Positions 1 through 7,363 of a DNA stretch of 30,705 bases are shown one piece after another. Below the pieces are notes generated by a model that did not search any database, was not told where the DNA came from, and worked only from the letters and a program-made list of their open reading frames with translations. Made by a program: the position numbers and the translations under genes. The stretch is from NCBI GenBank assembly GCA_910586035.1, contig CAJUHT010000001.1:1-30705 (forward strand), in the 5' to 3' direction. Each line of letters begins with the position of its first letter. The first letter of the stretch is position 1. This DNA comes from an uncultured Christensenella sp. GTDB lineage: Bacteria; Bacillota; Clostridia; Christensenellales; Borkfalkiaceae.

Positions 1-1
1 A

Positions 2-1027
2 AAGTTTCTCGGGTTAGAACAGATTTTGAAAAACAGCCTTACGGGCTTGCCCATTGGCGGCGGCAAGGGCGGCTCCGACTTCGACCCCAAGGGCAAGAGC
101 GACAGGGAAGTAATGGCTTTCTGCCAGAGCTTTATGACCGAGCTTCAAAGGCATATCGGCGCGGATACCGACGTGCCCGCGGGCGACATAGGCGTAGGCG
201 GCAGGGAAATAGGGTATCTCTTCGGACAGTATAAGAGAATACGCGACGAACACGTGGGCGTTCTGACGGGCAGAGGCTTGACTTACGGCGGCTCGCTTGT
301 AAGAACGGAAGCTACGGGTTACGGTTTGGTCTATATCACGGAAGAAGCGTTAAAAGTGCGCGGCGACAGCTTTAAAGGCAAAACGGTCGTTATATCGGGC
401 TCCGGCAACGTTGCAATTTACGCCTGCCAAAAGGCGCAGTCGCTCGGCGCGAAAGTCGTTGCAATGTACGATTCCAACGGCTATATCTACGACCCCGACG
501 GCATTAAGCTGGATATCGTCAAGGATATCAAGGAAGTAAAGCGCGGCAGAATCAAGGAATATGCCGAGCGCGTAAAGGGCGCGAAGTATACCGAGGGGTG
601 CAAGGGTATTTGGACTATCCCCTGCGATATAGCCCTGCCTTGTGCAACGCAGAACGAAATAGACGAAGAGAGCGCTAAGGCGCTGGTTAAAAACGGCGTT
701 AAGTACGTTGGCGAAGGCGCGAATATGCCCTCTACTCTGACGGCTATCGAAGTGTTTTTGAAGGCGGGCGTTGTTTTCCTGCCCGCAAAGGCGGCAAACG
801 CAGGCGGCGTTGCTACAAGCGCGCTGGAAATGGCTCAGTCGTCGGGCAGAATGTTCTGGTCGTTCGAAGAGGTGGACGCCAAGCTTAAAAATATTATGGT
901 AAACATTTACCACAATATGGAGGACGCGGCTAAGGAATACGGGTACGACGGCAACTACGTAATGGGCGCCAATATTGCGGGCTTTATAAAAGTGGCAAAC
1001 GCAATGCTTGCGCACGGCGTAGTATAA
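2..1027 (+). CDS. gdhA: Glutamate dehydrogenase (NADP-type, hexameric), 5' truncated
   Basis: Catalyses reversible reductive amination of 2-oxoglutarate to glutamate in the cytoplasm, a main ammonium-assimilation step. The frame is open from base 2, so the gene enters from the left edge. About 341 residues are visible of a family length near 445, so roughly the first 100 are missing. Visible signatures are the glycine-rich substrate segment GLPIGGGKGG followed by SDFDPKGKSD, the DVPAGDIGVGGREIGY block, the LTGRGLTYGGS segment, and a Rossmann-type VVISGSGNVA motif for the dinucleotide. The ending GANIAGFIKVANAM is typical of the family. The Lys of GGGKGG corresponds to the glutamate-binding region. 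A strong terminator follows directly, so this is the last gene of its transcript. Cofactor preference is inferred from overall family resemblance only. Confidence 0.95.
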   Translation, partial: KFLGLEQILKNSLTGLPIGGGKGGSDFDPKGKSDREVMAFCQSFMTELQRHIGADTDVPAGDIGVGGREIGYLFGQYKRIRDEHVGVLTGRGLTYGGSLVRTEATGYGLVYITEEALKVRGDSFKGKTVVISGSGNVAIYACQKAQSLGAKVVAMYDSNGYIYDPDGIKLDIVKDIKEVKRGRIKEYAERVKGAKYTEGCKGIWTIPCDIALPCATQNEIDEESAKALVKNGVKYVGEGANMPSTLTAIEVFLKAGVVFLPAKAANAGGVATSALEMAQSSGRMFWSFEEVDAKLKNIMVNIYHNMEDAAKEYGYDGNYVMGANIAGFIKVANAMLAHGVV

Positions 1028-1042
1028 ATTAAAAAGAAGTGC

Positions 1043-1081
1043 GCGCCGCGCGGCAAAACTTTTGCCGCACGGCGCTTTTTT
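1043..1081 (+). terminator. Rho-independent terminator after gdhA
   Basis: GCGCCGCGCGGCAAAA (1043-1058) pairs with TTTTGCCGCACGGCGC (1060-1075) with one mismatch, giving a long GC-rich stem with a tiny loop. A run of six T follows at 1076-1081. It separates gdhA from proBA. Confidence 0.9.
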
Positions 1082-1136
1082 AGTTGTAAACGGTTATAAA
1101 AAGACAAAAAGCGGGCGTTGCGCGCGCTCGCCGCGC

Positions 1137-1165
1137 TTGACTAATTATGCAAAATAATTTATAAT
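1137..1165 (+). promoter_or_regulatory. Sigma-A-type promoter for proBA
   Basis: The -35 box TTGACT (1137-1142) and a perfect -10 box TATAAT (1160-1165) are separated by 17 bases. Transcription should begin near 1172, which is practically at the Shine-Dalgarno sequence AAAGGAG (1171-1177). The 5' leader would therefore be only about 13 bases. Confidence 0.8.
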
Positions 1166-1184
1166 ATGCAAAAGGAGCGTGGCT

Positions 1185-1955
1185 ATGCGTACCGTAATTA
1201 AAATAGGAACTTCTACTTTGACCTACTTAAACGGCAATCTTAATTTAAAGAGGTTTGAAAGTTTATGCAAGGTTATCGCCGATATAAAGAATGCGGGCAA
1301 TCAGGTTGCCGTAGTTTCTTCGGGCGCGATTGCGCTGGGTAAAAGTAAATTGGGACTTTCTGCACGCCCCGCCGACATACCTTCCAAACAAGCGGCGGCG
1401 GCAGTGGGGCAGTGCGAACTTATGTGTTTTTACGACAGAGAATTTTCGCGCTATCACCACAACGTTGCGCAAATGCTCGTAACCGCCGAAGATTTGCGCG
1501 GTGGGGAGAGGAGAGTAAATTTCGGCAACACCGCCGAAAAACTTCTTTCAATGGGCGCGTTGCCCGTAATAAACGAAAACGACACCGTAGCCACGGCGGA
1601 AATTTCGGCGGGTGATAACGACACGCTGTCCGCATTGGTGGCGGTAGCCGTAAAAGCCGACCTGTTGATTTTGCTTTCCGACATAGACGGGCTGTACACC
1701 GCCGACCCGCATAGCGATAAAACGGCGCGGCTTATTCCCGTTGTGGAAAATATAACTGCGGAGCTTGAAAGCGCGGCGGGCGGCTCTGTAAGCGGCGTGG
1801 GTACGGGCGGTATGGCAACCAAGTTGCAGGCGGCAAAAATTTGTACCGCGGCGGGTTGCGATATGGTAATCGCAAACGGCGCAGAGCCTGAGAACCTTTA
1901 TAAAATAATTGCGGGAGAAAGTGCGGGAACGCGCTTTACGGGCAAAAAAATATGA
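1185..1955 (+). CDS. proB: Glutamate 5-kinase, short form without PUA domain
   Basis: Phosphorylates glutamate to gamma-glutamyl phosphate, the first committed step of proline synthesis; the unstable product passes to ProA. The protein belongs to the amino-acid kinase fold, with VIKIGTSTL at the N-terminus for the phosphate loop, VVSSGAIALGK, VINENDTV, the LLSDIDGLYTADP segment and GTGGMATKLQAA near the end. At 256 residues it stops after the kinase domain and lacks the C-terminal PUA domain of the roughly 367-residue E. coli enzyme; such short forms are known. ATG 1185 is preferred because AAAGGAG (1171-1177) lies 7 bases upstream; the in-frame GTG at 1179 is too close to it. Its stop overlaps the proA start (ATGA), which indicates translational coupling. 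Confidence 0.95.
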   Translation: MRTVIKIGTSTLTYLNGNLNLKRFESLCKVIADIKNAGNQVAVVSSGAIALGKSKLGLSARPADIPSKQAAAAVGQCELMCFYDREFSRYHHNVAQMLVTAEDLRGGERRVNFGNTAEKLLSMGALPVINENDTVATAEISAGDNDTLSALVAVAVKADLLILLSDIDGLYTADPHSDKTARLIPVVENITAELESAAGGSVSGVGTGGMATKLQAAKICTAAGCDMVIANGAEPENLYKIIAGESAGTRFTGKKI

Positions 1956-3208
1956 CTACGCTGAAAATTATTCAACGTTGCGCGGCGGCTCAGCGCGCGC
2001 TTGCCGCCGCTTCGACCGCGCAAAAAAACGACGCGCTCGGTTTTATGGCGGAGGCTATCGAAGCCGCCGCGGAAGAAATTTTGGCGGCGAACGCGCTCGA
2101 TATGCGCGCCGCCCGAGGGAGCGTAACCGACGTTATGCTCGACAGGCTGTCGCTTGACGGCAACAGAATTAAGGCAATGGCGGACGGGGTAAGACAGGTG
2201 GCGCTGTTGCCCGACCCCGTCGGGCTTACGCTGGAAAGTAAAACGCGTTATGACGGACTTAAAATTTCCAAAATTTCCGTACCGCTCGGCGTTGTGGCTA
2301 TAATCTACGAAAGCCGTCCAAACGTAACTTCCGACGCCGCCGCGCTGGCTGTTAAAAGCGGCAACGCCTGCGTGTTGCGCACGGGTAAAGAGGCGCACCG
2401 TTCGGCGGCGGCAATAGTAAGCGCGATGAAAAAGGGGCTTGTAAAGGTCGGCTTGGACGGCGGTGTAATCGGGTTTATAGAGGACACGTCCCGCCAAAGC
2501 GCGTTGGAGATTATGCAAGCCAAGGGGCTTGTAGACTTGCTCATACCCCGCGGCGGAGCGGGGTTGATAAAAGCGTGCGTGGAAAACGCGGTCGTTCCTT
2601 GTATTGAAACGGGCACGGGCGTATGCCACGTATACGTGGACGGCGCGGCGGACTTTAATAAGGCTCTTGCCATTATAGAAAACGCCAAGTGTTCGCGTCC
2701 TTCCGTGTGCAACGCAATGGAGGTTTGCATTGTCGACGCCGCCGTAGCCGCCGAGTTTTTGCCCCTGCTTAAAAGTCGGCTGTATGATGGCAGAAAACAA
2801 AATAAAGTTAAGTTTGTCTGCGATAACCGGAGCTACCAAATACTTAAAGGAGAGGGGTGTTATCCCGCCGCCGAAGGCGATTTTAACAGGGAATTTTTAG
2901 ACTACGTTGCGGCGGTTGCCGTTGTGAACGGCGTCGACGGCGCAATTGCGCATATATCCGAACACTCTACGGGGCACAGCGACTGCATAGTAACGGAGGA
3001 CGGGAGCGCGGCGCAAAGGTTTATCGCCGCCGTCGACAGCGCGGCGGTATACGTAAACGCTTCCACGCGGTTTACCGACGGCGGGGAGTTCGGGCTGGGG
3101 TGCGAAATGGGCATTTCCACGCAAAAACTGCACGCCCGCGGTCCTATGGGGCTGAGGGAATTGACTACCTATAAATACGTTGTGGATGGCAACGGCAATA
3201 TAAGGTAA
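1952..3208 (+). CDS. proA: Gamma-glutamyl phosphate reductase
   Basis: Reduces gamma-glutamyl phosphate with NADPH to glutamate 5-semialdehyde, the second step of proline synthesis. It has an aldehyde-dehydrogenase-like fold, 418 residues, the usual family length. VPLGVVAIIYESRPNVT near residues 110-126 is the characteristic nucleotide-binding segment. The catalytic cysteine is in RPSVCNAMEVC at about Cys253. LIPRGGAGLI and the C-terminal FGLGCEMGISTQKLHARGPM are also family hallmarks. It overlaps proB by four bases. No proC, for the final reductase, is present in the window. The G5K and GPR activities therefore form a two-gene operon with its own promoter. Confidence 0.97.
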   Translation: MTTLKIIQRCAAAQRALAAASTAQKNDALGFMAEAIEAAAEEILAANALDMRAARGSVTDVMLDRLSLDGNRIKAMADGVRQVALLPDPVGLTLESKTRYDGLKISKISVPLGVVAIIYESRPNVTSDAAALAVKSGNACVLRTGKEAHRSAAAIVSAMKKGLVKVGLDGGVIGFIEDTSRQSALEIMQAKGLVDLLIPRGGAGLIKACVENAVVPCIETGTGVCHVYVDGAADFNKALAIIENAKCSRPSVCNAMEVCIVDAAVAAEFLPLLKSRLYDGRKQNKVKFVCDNRSYQILKGEGCYPAAEGDFNREFLDYVAAVAVVNGVDGAIAHISEHSTGHSDCIVTEDGSAAQRFIAAVDSAAVYVNASTRFTDGGEFGLGCEMGISTQKLHARGPMGLRELTTYKYVVDGNGNIR

Positions 3209-3236
3209 AATTTTACTTTTAATTAAATAAACGTAT

Positions 3237-3262
3237 GCCCCGCGTTTGACATAACGCGGGGC
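3237..3262 (+). repeat. Perfect inverted repeat enclosing the -35 box; probable terminator/operator overlap
   Basis: GCCCCGCGTT (3237-3246) and AACGCGGGGC (3253-3262) form a perfect 10-bp stem with the 6-base loop TGACAT. The following sequence is GTTTGC then TATAATTTTTTT, so the T-run is displaced by several bases. It probably terminates proBA transcripts. The arm and loop also contain the -35 hexamer TTGACA (3246-3251) of the next promoter, so the same palindrome could serve as a DNA operator. Confidence 0.65.
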
Positions 3263-3274
3263 GTTTGCTATAAT
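3246..3274 (+). promoter_or_regulatory. Consensus promoter for the AEC transporter gene
   Basis: TTGACA (3246-3251) and TATAAT (3269-3274) are both perfect consensus hexamers with a 17-base spacer. The predicted start is near 3281, giving a leader of about 50 bases. The -35 lies inside an inverted repeat. Confidence 0.8.
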
Positions 3275-3330
3275 TTTTTTGTTAAAACCTTGCGGCAAAA
3301 CGCCGTTTAAACGCGGGGAAAGGAGAGAAG

Positions 3331-4434
3331 ATGGCTGATGTGTTTTTTACGGCTGTAAACGCCGTCGTTCCGCTTGTTCTTCTCATAGTCCTCGGGTACG
3401 TTTTAAAGCGCATAAAGTTTTTAAGCGGCGACTTTTTAAAGATAGGCAATAAATTTGTCTTCAACGTATGCCTGCCCTGTATGCTGTTTGTCAATATTTA
3501 CGACAATATGAACAGCTTTGCCGAAGTGCCCTGGGCGGTTGTGCTGTACGTTGTTATTGTTGTATTCGTTATATTCGGGCTGGGTCTTGTTACCGCGCTT
3601 TTAACTACTAAAAAGAAGAACAGGCGCGGGGTGCTGTTGCAGTGCGCATTCCGCAGTAATTTCGCCATCATAGGCCTGCCGCTTGTCGAAAGACTTGGCG
3701 GCGACGCGGCTCTCGGCGGCATAGTTTCGGCGTTTTCGATACCCGTTTTCAATATTTTGGCGGTAATCGCGCTTACCGTTTTTGCCGAGTACAATCAGGC
3801 GGAAAGCCCGAACGGCGGCGTTCAGCTGTCAATCGAAGGGCTTTTAAATGACAAAAATTCGGTTAAAAACAAGCGTGGCGGCGCAAACGGAGCGCAAAGC
3901 GTTCTTTTAAATATTTTAAAAAATCCTCTCATTATCGGCGTTGCCGCAGGCTTGCTGTTTGTGGCAATCAGGGAATTGGAACGCGCTTGTTGCGGCGGCA
4001 GAGTGCCTTTCAGATTTGATACCCAGCTTAAATTTTTATACCTGTGCACCGTCGATTTAAAGGCTATCGCTTCGCCTCTCGCTCTCGTCGTCCTCGGTGG
4101 TCAGTTCGAGTTTTCGGCGGTTAAGGGGATGACGAAGGAAATAGCCGTGGGCACGGCTTGGAGAATTGTCATCGCGCCGTTGATAGGCATAGGCGGCGCG
4201 GCGCTTATAAACTTTATCGCGCCGAATTTACTCGGGCTTACTCCGCAGGCATATCCGACTCTGGTTGCGCTGTACGCTACGCCCGTGGCGGTTTCGAGCG
4301 CCATAATGGCGGGGCAGATGGGCGGCGACGAACAGCTTGCCACACAGCTTGTGGTATGGACAAGTATCTGTTCGATTTTAACGGTGTTCTTTACGGTGTT
4401 TATACTTATGTCCTGCGGACTTATAATAACTTAA
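3331..4434 (+). CDS. AEC-family (auxin efflux carrier/malate-permease type) transporter
   Basis: Integral membrane permease of 367 residues. Members of the AEC family move organic anions or amino-acid-like solutes; the substrate here cannot be read from sequence. The protein begins with a hydrophobic helix (VPLVLLIVLGYVLKR) and a second segment VFNVCLPCMLFVNIYD containing the family's conserved proline. A middle block CAFRSNFAIIGLPL precedes a variable hydrophilic loop (about residues 155-190). The second half has PLALVVLGGQ and ATPVAVSSAIMAGQMGGD, hallmark AEC motifs, followed by a final helix. About ten membrane segments are expected. ATG 3331 has AAAGGAG 5 bases upstream. It starts a transcript that probably continues into the flavodiiron gene 15 bases downstream. 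Confidence 0.88.
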   Translation: MADVFFTAVNAVVPLVLLIVLGYVLKRIKFLSGDFLKIGNKFVFNVCLPCMLFVNIYDNMNSFAEVPWAVVLYVVIVVFVIFGLGLVTALLTTKKKNRRGVLLQCAFRSNFAIIGLPLVERLGGDAALGGIVSAFSIPVFNILAVIALTVFAEYNQAESPNGGVQLSIEGLLNDKNSVKNKRGGANGAQSVLLNILKNPLIIGVAAGLLFVAIRELERACCGGRVPFRFDTQLKFLYLCTVDLKAIASPLALVVLGGQFEFSAVKGMTKEIAVGTAWRIVIAPLIGIGGAALINFIAPNLLGLTPQAYPTLVALYATPVAVSSAIMAGQMGGDEQLATQLVVWTSICSILTVFFTVFILMSCGLIIT

Positions 4435-4449
4435 AAACGGGATGATTAT

Positions 4450-5616
4450 ATGAAAGAAATTGCAAAAGACGTTTATTTCGTAGGCGTTGACGACAGGGAA
4501 ATTCAGCTCTTTGAAGGTATGTATAAGGTGCCTTGCGGCGTTACGTACAATTCGTACGTGATTAAGGACGTAAATATTGCCGTGATGGACTCGGTGGACG
4601 CCCGTTTCGGGGCTGAGTGGCTTGCAAATATCGAAAGGGTTACGCAAGGGCGCGCGCCCGATTATCTTATCGTTCAACATATGGAGCCCGACCACAGCGC
4701 GTGCGTCGCGGCGTTTGCAAAAAAATATCCTCAGGCAAAAATCGTCGGCAACGTAAAAACGCTCGTGATGCTCGAAGAGTATTTCGGCGAGGGCTTTCCG
4801 CACAACCGTCTTACGGTAACCGACGGCGACGAGCTGACCCTCGGCAAACATACTTTGCGCTTTGTGTTCGCGCCTATGGTGCATTGGCCGGAGGTAATGT
4901 TTTCTTATGATAAAACAAATTCTCTGCTGTTTTCGGCGGATGCTTTCGGCAAGTTCGGCGCGTCGGATACTTTCGAGGGCGATTGGACGGAGGAAGCGAG
5001 AAGGTATTATATTGGCATAGTCGGCAAATTCGGTGTTCAAGTACGGTCGGCTATAAGTAAACTTGCCGGTTTGAAAATAGATACGGTCGCGCCCCTGCAC
5101 GGTCCCGTTTTAAGCGACGGCAGGCTGGGGGAAGCGTTAAAGCTTTATTCCGTTTGGAGCGGTTATCAACCCGAAACGGAGGGCACGCTCGTTGCCCACG
5201 CGTCCGTTTACGGGCACACCGCAGAGGCTGCCGAACTGCTTGCGGCGGAGTTGAGGGGGCGCGGCGAAAAGGTTAAAGTTATCGACCTTGCGCGCGACGA
5301 TTGGGCGGAGTGTGTGGCTCAGGCTTTCCGCTTTTCCAAGCTGGTTGTTGCGGCGACTACTTACAACGGAGGAATTTTTCCCGCGGCGAGGGAGTTTATA
5401 AACCGCCTTGCCGAGCGCAACTATAAAAAGCGTACTGTTGCGTTTATGGAAAACGGCACCTGGGCGCCAGTATGCGCCAAACTTATGCGCGCGGAGTTTG
5501 AAAAGTGCGCTGAAATTTCGTTTGCCCAAACGCAGGTTAAAATACGTTCGGCGCTGAGTGCGGAAAGCAGGCGGGCGGTTAAAGAGCTTGCCGAAGAACT
5601 CGTAACGGTAAAATAA
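4450..5616 (+). CDS. Flavodiiron protein (FprA-type A flavoprotein)
   Basis: Cytoplasmic O2 and/or NO reductase that protects anaerobes from oxidative or nitrosative stress; it receives electrons from rubredoxin or a similar carrier. The N-terminal metallo-beta-lactamase-like domain (about residues 1-245) carries the diiron ligands: His77, Glu79 and Asp81 in HMEPDH, His145 in MVHWPE, Asp164 in SADAFG and His217 in APLHGP. The C-terminal flavodoxin domain starts at about residue 250, with the FMN phosphate loop HASVYGHTAEAA and the later ATTYNGGIFP. At 388 residues it is the minimal two-domain class, with no fused rubredoxin. Translation from ATG 4450 has only a weak GGGAT-type ribosome site. 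Whether O2 or NO is preferred cannot be told from sequence. Confidence 0.93.
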   Translation: MKEIAKDVYFVGVDDREIQLFEGMYKVPCGVTYNSYVIKDVNIAVMDSVDARFGAEWLANIERVTQGRAPDYLIVQHMEPDHSACVAAFAKKYPQAKIVGNVKTLVMLEEYFGEGFPHNRLTVTDGDELTLGKHTLRFVFAPMVHWPEVMFSYDKTNSLLFSADAFGKFGASDTFEGDWTEEARRYYIGIVGKFGVQVRSAISKLAGLKIDTVAPLHGPVLSDGRLGEALKLYSVWSGYQPETEGTLVAHASVYGHTAEAAELLAAELRGRGEKVKVIDLARDDWAECVAQAFRFSKLVVAATTYNGGIFPAAREFINRLAERNYKKRTVAFMENGTWAPVCAKLMRAEFEKCAEISFAQTQVKIRSALSAESRRAVKELAEELVTVK

Positions 5617-5635
5617 ATTTTTAAGGAGAATAAGA

Positions 5636-6223
5636 ATGAAAAAAATCAAATCGCTTCTGCTTGAATTCAAGGCGTTTATAACGCGCGGCAACGTAGTCGA
5701 TATGGCTGTCGCGGTAATCATAGGCGCGGCTTTCAACGCTATCGTAACCAGCCTTACCAACAATATATTAAAGCCCTTAATCAATTGGGCGGTAGGCGGC
5801 AGCGACGGCATAGGTCTTATTACTATGCTAAAAGAGGTTAAAACGGCGGACGCGGACGGCAATCTCATAGTCGATATGACAAATTCCGTCTATATCGATT
5901 GGGGAACGTTCATTATGAAAATAATCGACTTCCTTCTTATAGCGTTGGTGCTGTTCGTAATTATTAAGGTGTTTATGAGCCTGAAAAACGCGGCGAATAA
6001 GGCGGCGGAAAAAGCTAAAAAGAGAACGGCAAAAATGGCTAAAAAGTTGCAAAAACAGGGTATGAGCGAGGAAGAAGCGCTTGCAAAGGCGCAGGCGGAA
6101 GTGGCTGCCGAAGCCCCCGCGGTTCCCGCAGAGCCACCCAAGCCCACTTCCGAGGAGTTGCTTGCCGAAATACGCGACTTGCTTGCGGCGCGCAGCAGCG
6201 GCAGCGGTAAAGGCGCGGAATAA
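5636..6223 (+). CDS. mscL: Large-conductance mechanosensitive channel, long C-terminal form
   Basis: Pentameric membrane channel that opens under membrane tension to release solutes during hypo-osmotic shock. The N-terminal amphipathic helix KSLLLEFKAFITRGNVVDMAVAVI leads into TM1 with the pore-lining glycine/alanine pattern VAVIIGAAFNAIV. A periplasmic loop contains the VYIDWGTFI segment, and TM2 is IIDFLLIALVLFVIIKVF. The protein has 195 residues against about 136-150 in well-studied MscL. The surplus is a Lys/Ala-rich charged helix (about residues 120-160), a Pro/Ala linker, and a terminal helix TSEELLAEIRDLLAAR that matches the usual C-terminal bundle helix. AAGGAG lies upstream of ATG 5636 at a good distance. 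Confidence 0.95.
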   Translation: MKKIKSLLLEFKAFITRGNVVDMAVAVIIGAAFNAIVTSLTNNILKPLINWAVGGSDGIGLITMLKEVKTADADGNLIVDMTNSVYIDWGTFIMKIIDFLLIALVLFVIIKVFMSLKNAANKAAEKAKKRTAKMAKKLQKQGMSEEEALAKAQAEVAAEAPAVPAEPPKPTSEELLAEIRDLLAARSSGSGKGAE

Positions 6224-6245
6224 TCAAGTATAAAAGGTAAAATTT

Positions 6246-6274
6246 CCCCGCCGCCCAATTTTTAGGCGGCGGGG
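6246..6274 (+). terminator. GC-rich hairpin between mscL and the convergent DUF1294 gene
   Basis: CCCCGCCGCC (6246-6255) pairs perfectly with GGCGGCGGGG (6265-6274) around a 9-base loop. Neither side has a clean T-run, although both flanks are A/T-rich. Its position suits a shared terminator for mscL (plus) and the minus-strand gene. Confidence 0.6.
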
Positions 6275-6371
6275 TAAAACGTTTGATTTGTAAATTTAGC
6301 CGATATTGGCGAAAAAAATTTGTCGGGTATAAAAATTTTGGCGCGAATTTTGAAAAACTTCTGTCAAAATG

Positions 6372-6401
6372 TTTCCTTTTCGCTATATGTTGTGCTATAA
6401 T
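6372..6401 (+). promoter_or_regulatory. Extended -10 promoter, probably for the purine operon
   Basis: TGCTATAAT (6393-6401) is a perfect extended -10 element. The -35 region is poor (TTTCCT at 6372-6377, 18-base spacing). Its start near 6408 points right, so the transcript would run antisense through the DUF1294 gene and reach purE after about 370 bases. No better promoter was seen closer to purE. Confidence 0.5.
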
Positions 6402-6426
6402 GACACTACAATTTATAAATATTGTG

Positions 6427-6729
6427 TTACACGGCGATAAACGTAAAGCCGGAACGGAAAGCGACTACGCAAAGCCAGACGTTGATTACGCCTATGACGG
6501 GCAACAGAATCATCAAAAGCATATTTTTCAGCTTGAAGCGGGTGATAAACATCGTTACGTAAATGCCTATCGCTCCGCCGAGCAGAGCCGAAAGTATCAG
6601 CTTGCCGTCCCCGGCATTCAACTTGCTTTCGTCCGACATATACTCGTTGCGTTGCGCAAGCAAGAGCATAACCGAATATACGTTTACCGCGATTATATAT
6701 GCGGCGAAAATAATATACAGAAGTATCAT
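6427..6729 (-). CDS. DUF1294 family small membrane protein
   Basis: A 100-residue, strongly hydrophobic protein on the minus strand. An N-terminal membrane segment (ILLYIIFAAYIIAVNVYSV) is followed by a short polar stretch. Then comes the DUF1294-like core KLILSALLGGAIGIYVTMF with a downstream R-K basic pair (TRFKLKN), and a last membrane segment LLMILLPVIGVINVWL. The order GG-x-x-G-x-x-x-x-M followed by basic residues and a final helix is what I recognise as DUF1294; its function is unknown. The start is ATG at 6729-6727, since in-frame stops lie a short way upstream. The ribosome-binding site is weak. It is the only convincing minus-strand gene here, oriented against the purine operon. Confidence 0.72.
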   Translation of the reverse strand: MILLYIIFAAYIIAVNVYSVMLLLAQRNEYMSDESKLNAGDGKLILSALLGGAIGIYVTMFITRFKLKNMLLMILLPVIGVINVWLCVVAFRSGFTFIAV

Positions 6730-6776
6730 ATACTCGTAGTATGCCGCAAAAACAAATTGTTATTACGGAGATTGTT

Positions 6777-7274
6777 ATGGCAAAAGTAGCAGTTGTTATG
6801 GGTTCTAAGTCCGACCTTGGCGTGGTTAAGCCCGCGGTTACCGTGCTTAAAAGCTTCGGCGCGGAGGTGGAAGTACGCGTAATTTCCGCGCACAGAACGC
6901 CCGACGAAGCGCACGCATTTGCAAAGTCGGCAAAGGAAAACGGCACGGAAGTAATCATTTGCGCGGCGGGGAAAGCGGCGCACCTCGGCGGAGTTATAGC
7001 TGCGTACACTACGTTGCCCGTTATAGGACTGCCCGTAAAGACGGATATGATGGGAGGGCTGGACAGCCTGCTTTCCATTGTACAGATGCCTTCGGGCATA
7101 CCCGTAGCGACGGTGGGGGTAAACGGCGGCGAAAACGCCGGCGTGCTCGCGGCGCAGATTTTGGGGATAAAGCACCCCGATATCGCGGTAAAACTCGAAG
7201 AGTACAAACGCAAAATGAAAGAAAAAATCAATGCAGACGACGCTGCCGTAATAGAGGAAGCTTCGCAATTTTGA
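6777..7274 (+). CDS. purE: 5-(carboxyamino)imidazole ribonucleotide mutase / AIR carboxylase catalytic subunit
   Basis: Converts N5-CAIR to CAIR (class I PurE) in de novo purine synthesis. At 165 residues it has the normal size. Signatures are VVMGSKSDL (residues 6-14) for phosphate binding, ISAHRTPDEA (about 39-48) with the catalytic His, and AAGKAAHLGGVIA, corresponding to the conserved AGGAAHLPG loop with slight divergence. ATG 6777 is favoured by GGAG (6767-6770) 6 bases upstream and by the family's start MAKVAVVMGSKSD; an earlier in-frame ATG at 6741 would add 12 unconserved residues. No purK lies nearby, so CO2 incorporation or a remote PurK must supply its substrate. It is the first gene of the purine operon. 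Confidence 0.95.
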   Translation: MAKVAVVMGSKSDLGVVKPAVTVLKSFGAEVEVRVISAHRTPDEAHAFAKSAKENGTEVIICAAGKAAHLGGVIAAYTTLPVIGLPVKTDMMGGLDSLLSIVQMPSGIPVATVGVNGGENAGVLAAQILGIKHPDIAVKLEEYKRKMKEKINADDAAVIEEASQF

Positions 7275-7279
7275 CAAAC

Positions 7280-7311
7280 GCAAAATACCCGCATAAATTG
7301 CGGGTGTTTGC
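7280..7311 (+). terminator. Hairpin after purE (weak terminator or attenuator)
   Basis: ACCCGC (7287-7292) pairs with GCGGGT (7300-7305) around ATAAATT, with flanking AAAT/GTTT and GC/GC pairs extending the stem across a one-base bulge. The 3' side is ATTTAATAAC, so the U-tract is poor. It may only partly reduce readthrough from purE into purC. Confidence 0.4.
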
Positions 7312-7327
7312 ATTTAATAACATTTAT

Positions 7328-7363
7328 TCGGCAAGTTCCGAGTGTTAAAAAGCATCATATAAT
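7328..7363 (+). promoter_or_regulatory. Possible internal promoter with small inverted repeat before purC
   Basis: A perfect TATAAT lies at 7358-7363, with only a weak -35 candidate (TTCCGA, 7336-7341, 16-base spacer). TCGG-CAAGTT-CCGA (7328-7341) is a small inverted repeat over that -35. Each half loosely recalls the CCGAA core of PurR boxes, but the spacing is not that of known PurR box pairs. Low confidence. Confidence 0.3.

Noticed and set aside
1898..2839. Long open frame of 313 codons on the minus strand
   Set aside because: Entirely antisense to proBA, with no recognisable family or ribosome site; a by-product of codon bias in the real genes.
3205..3216. Palindrome GTAAAATTTTAC at the end of proA as terminator
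   Set aside because: It has no loop and is A/T only, so it would make an unstable hairpin; the GC-rich repeat at 3237-3262 is a better terminator candidate.
6402..6776. Possible purine or other riboswitch in the purE leader
   Set aside because: No match to the purine riboswitch core or other riboswitch consensus could be found by eye; most of the interval is the minus-strand gene.
6283..6789. Plus-strand open frame of 168 codons opposite the DUF1294 gene
   Set aside because: Low-complexity polar product without a family match; the minus-strand alternative has coherent membrane segments and a recognised core.
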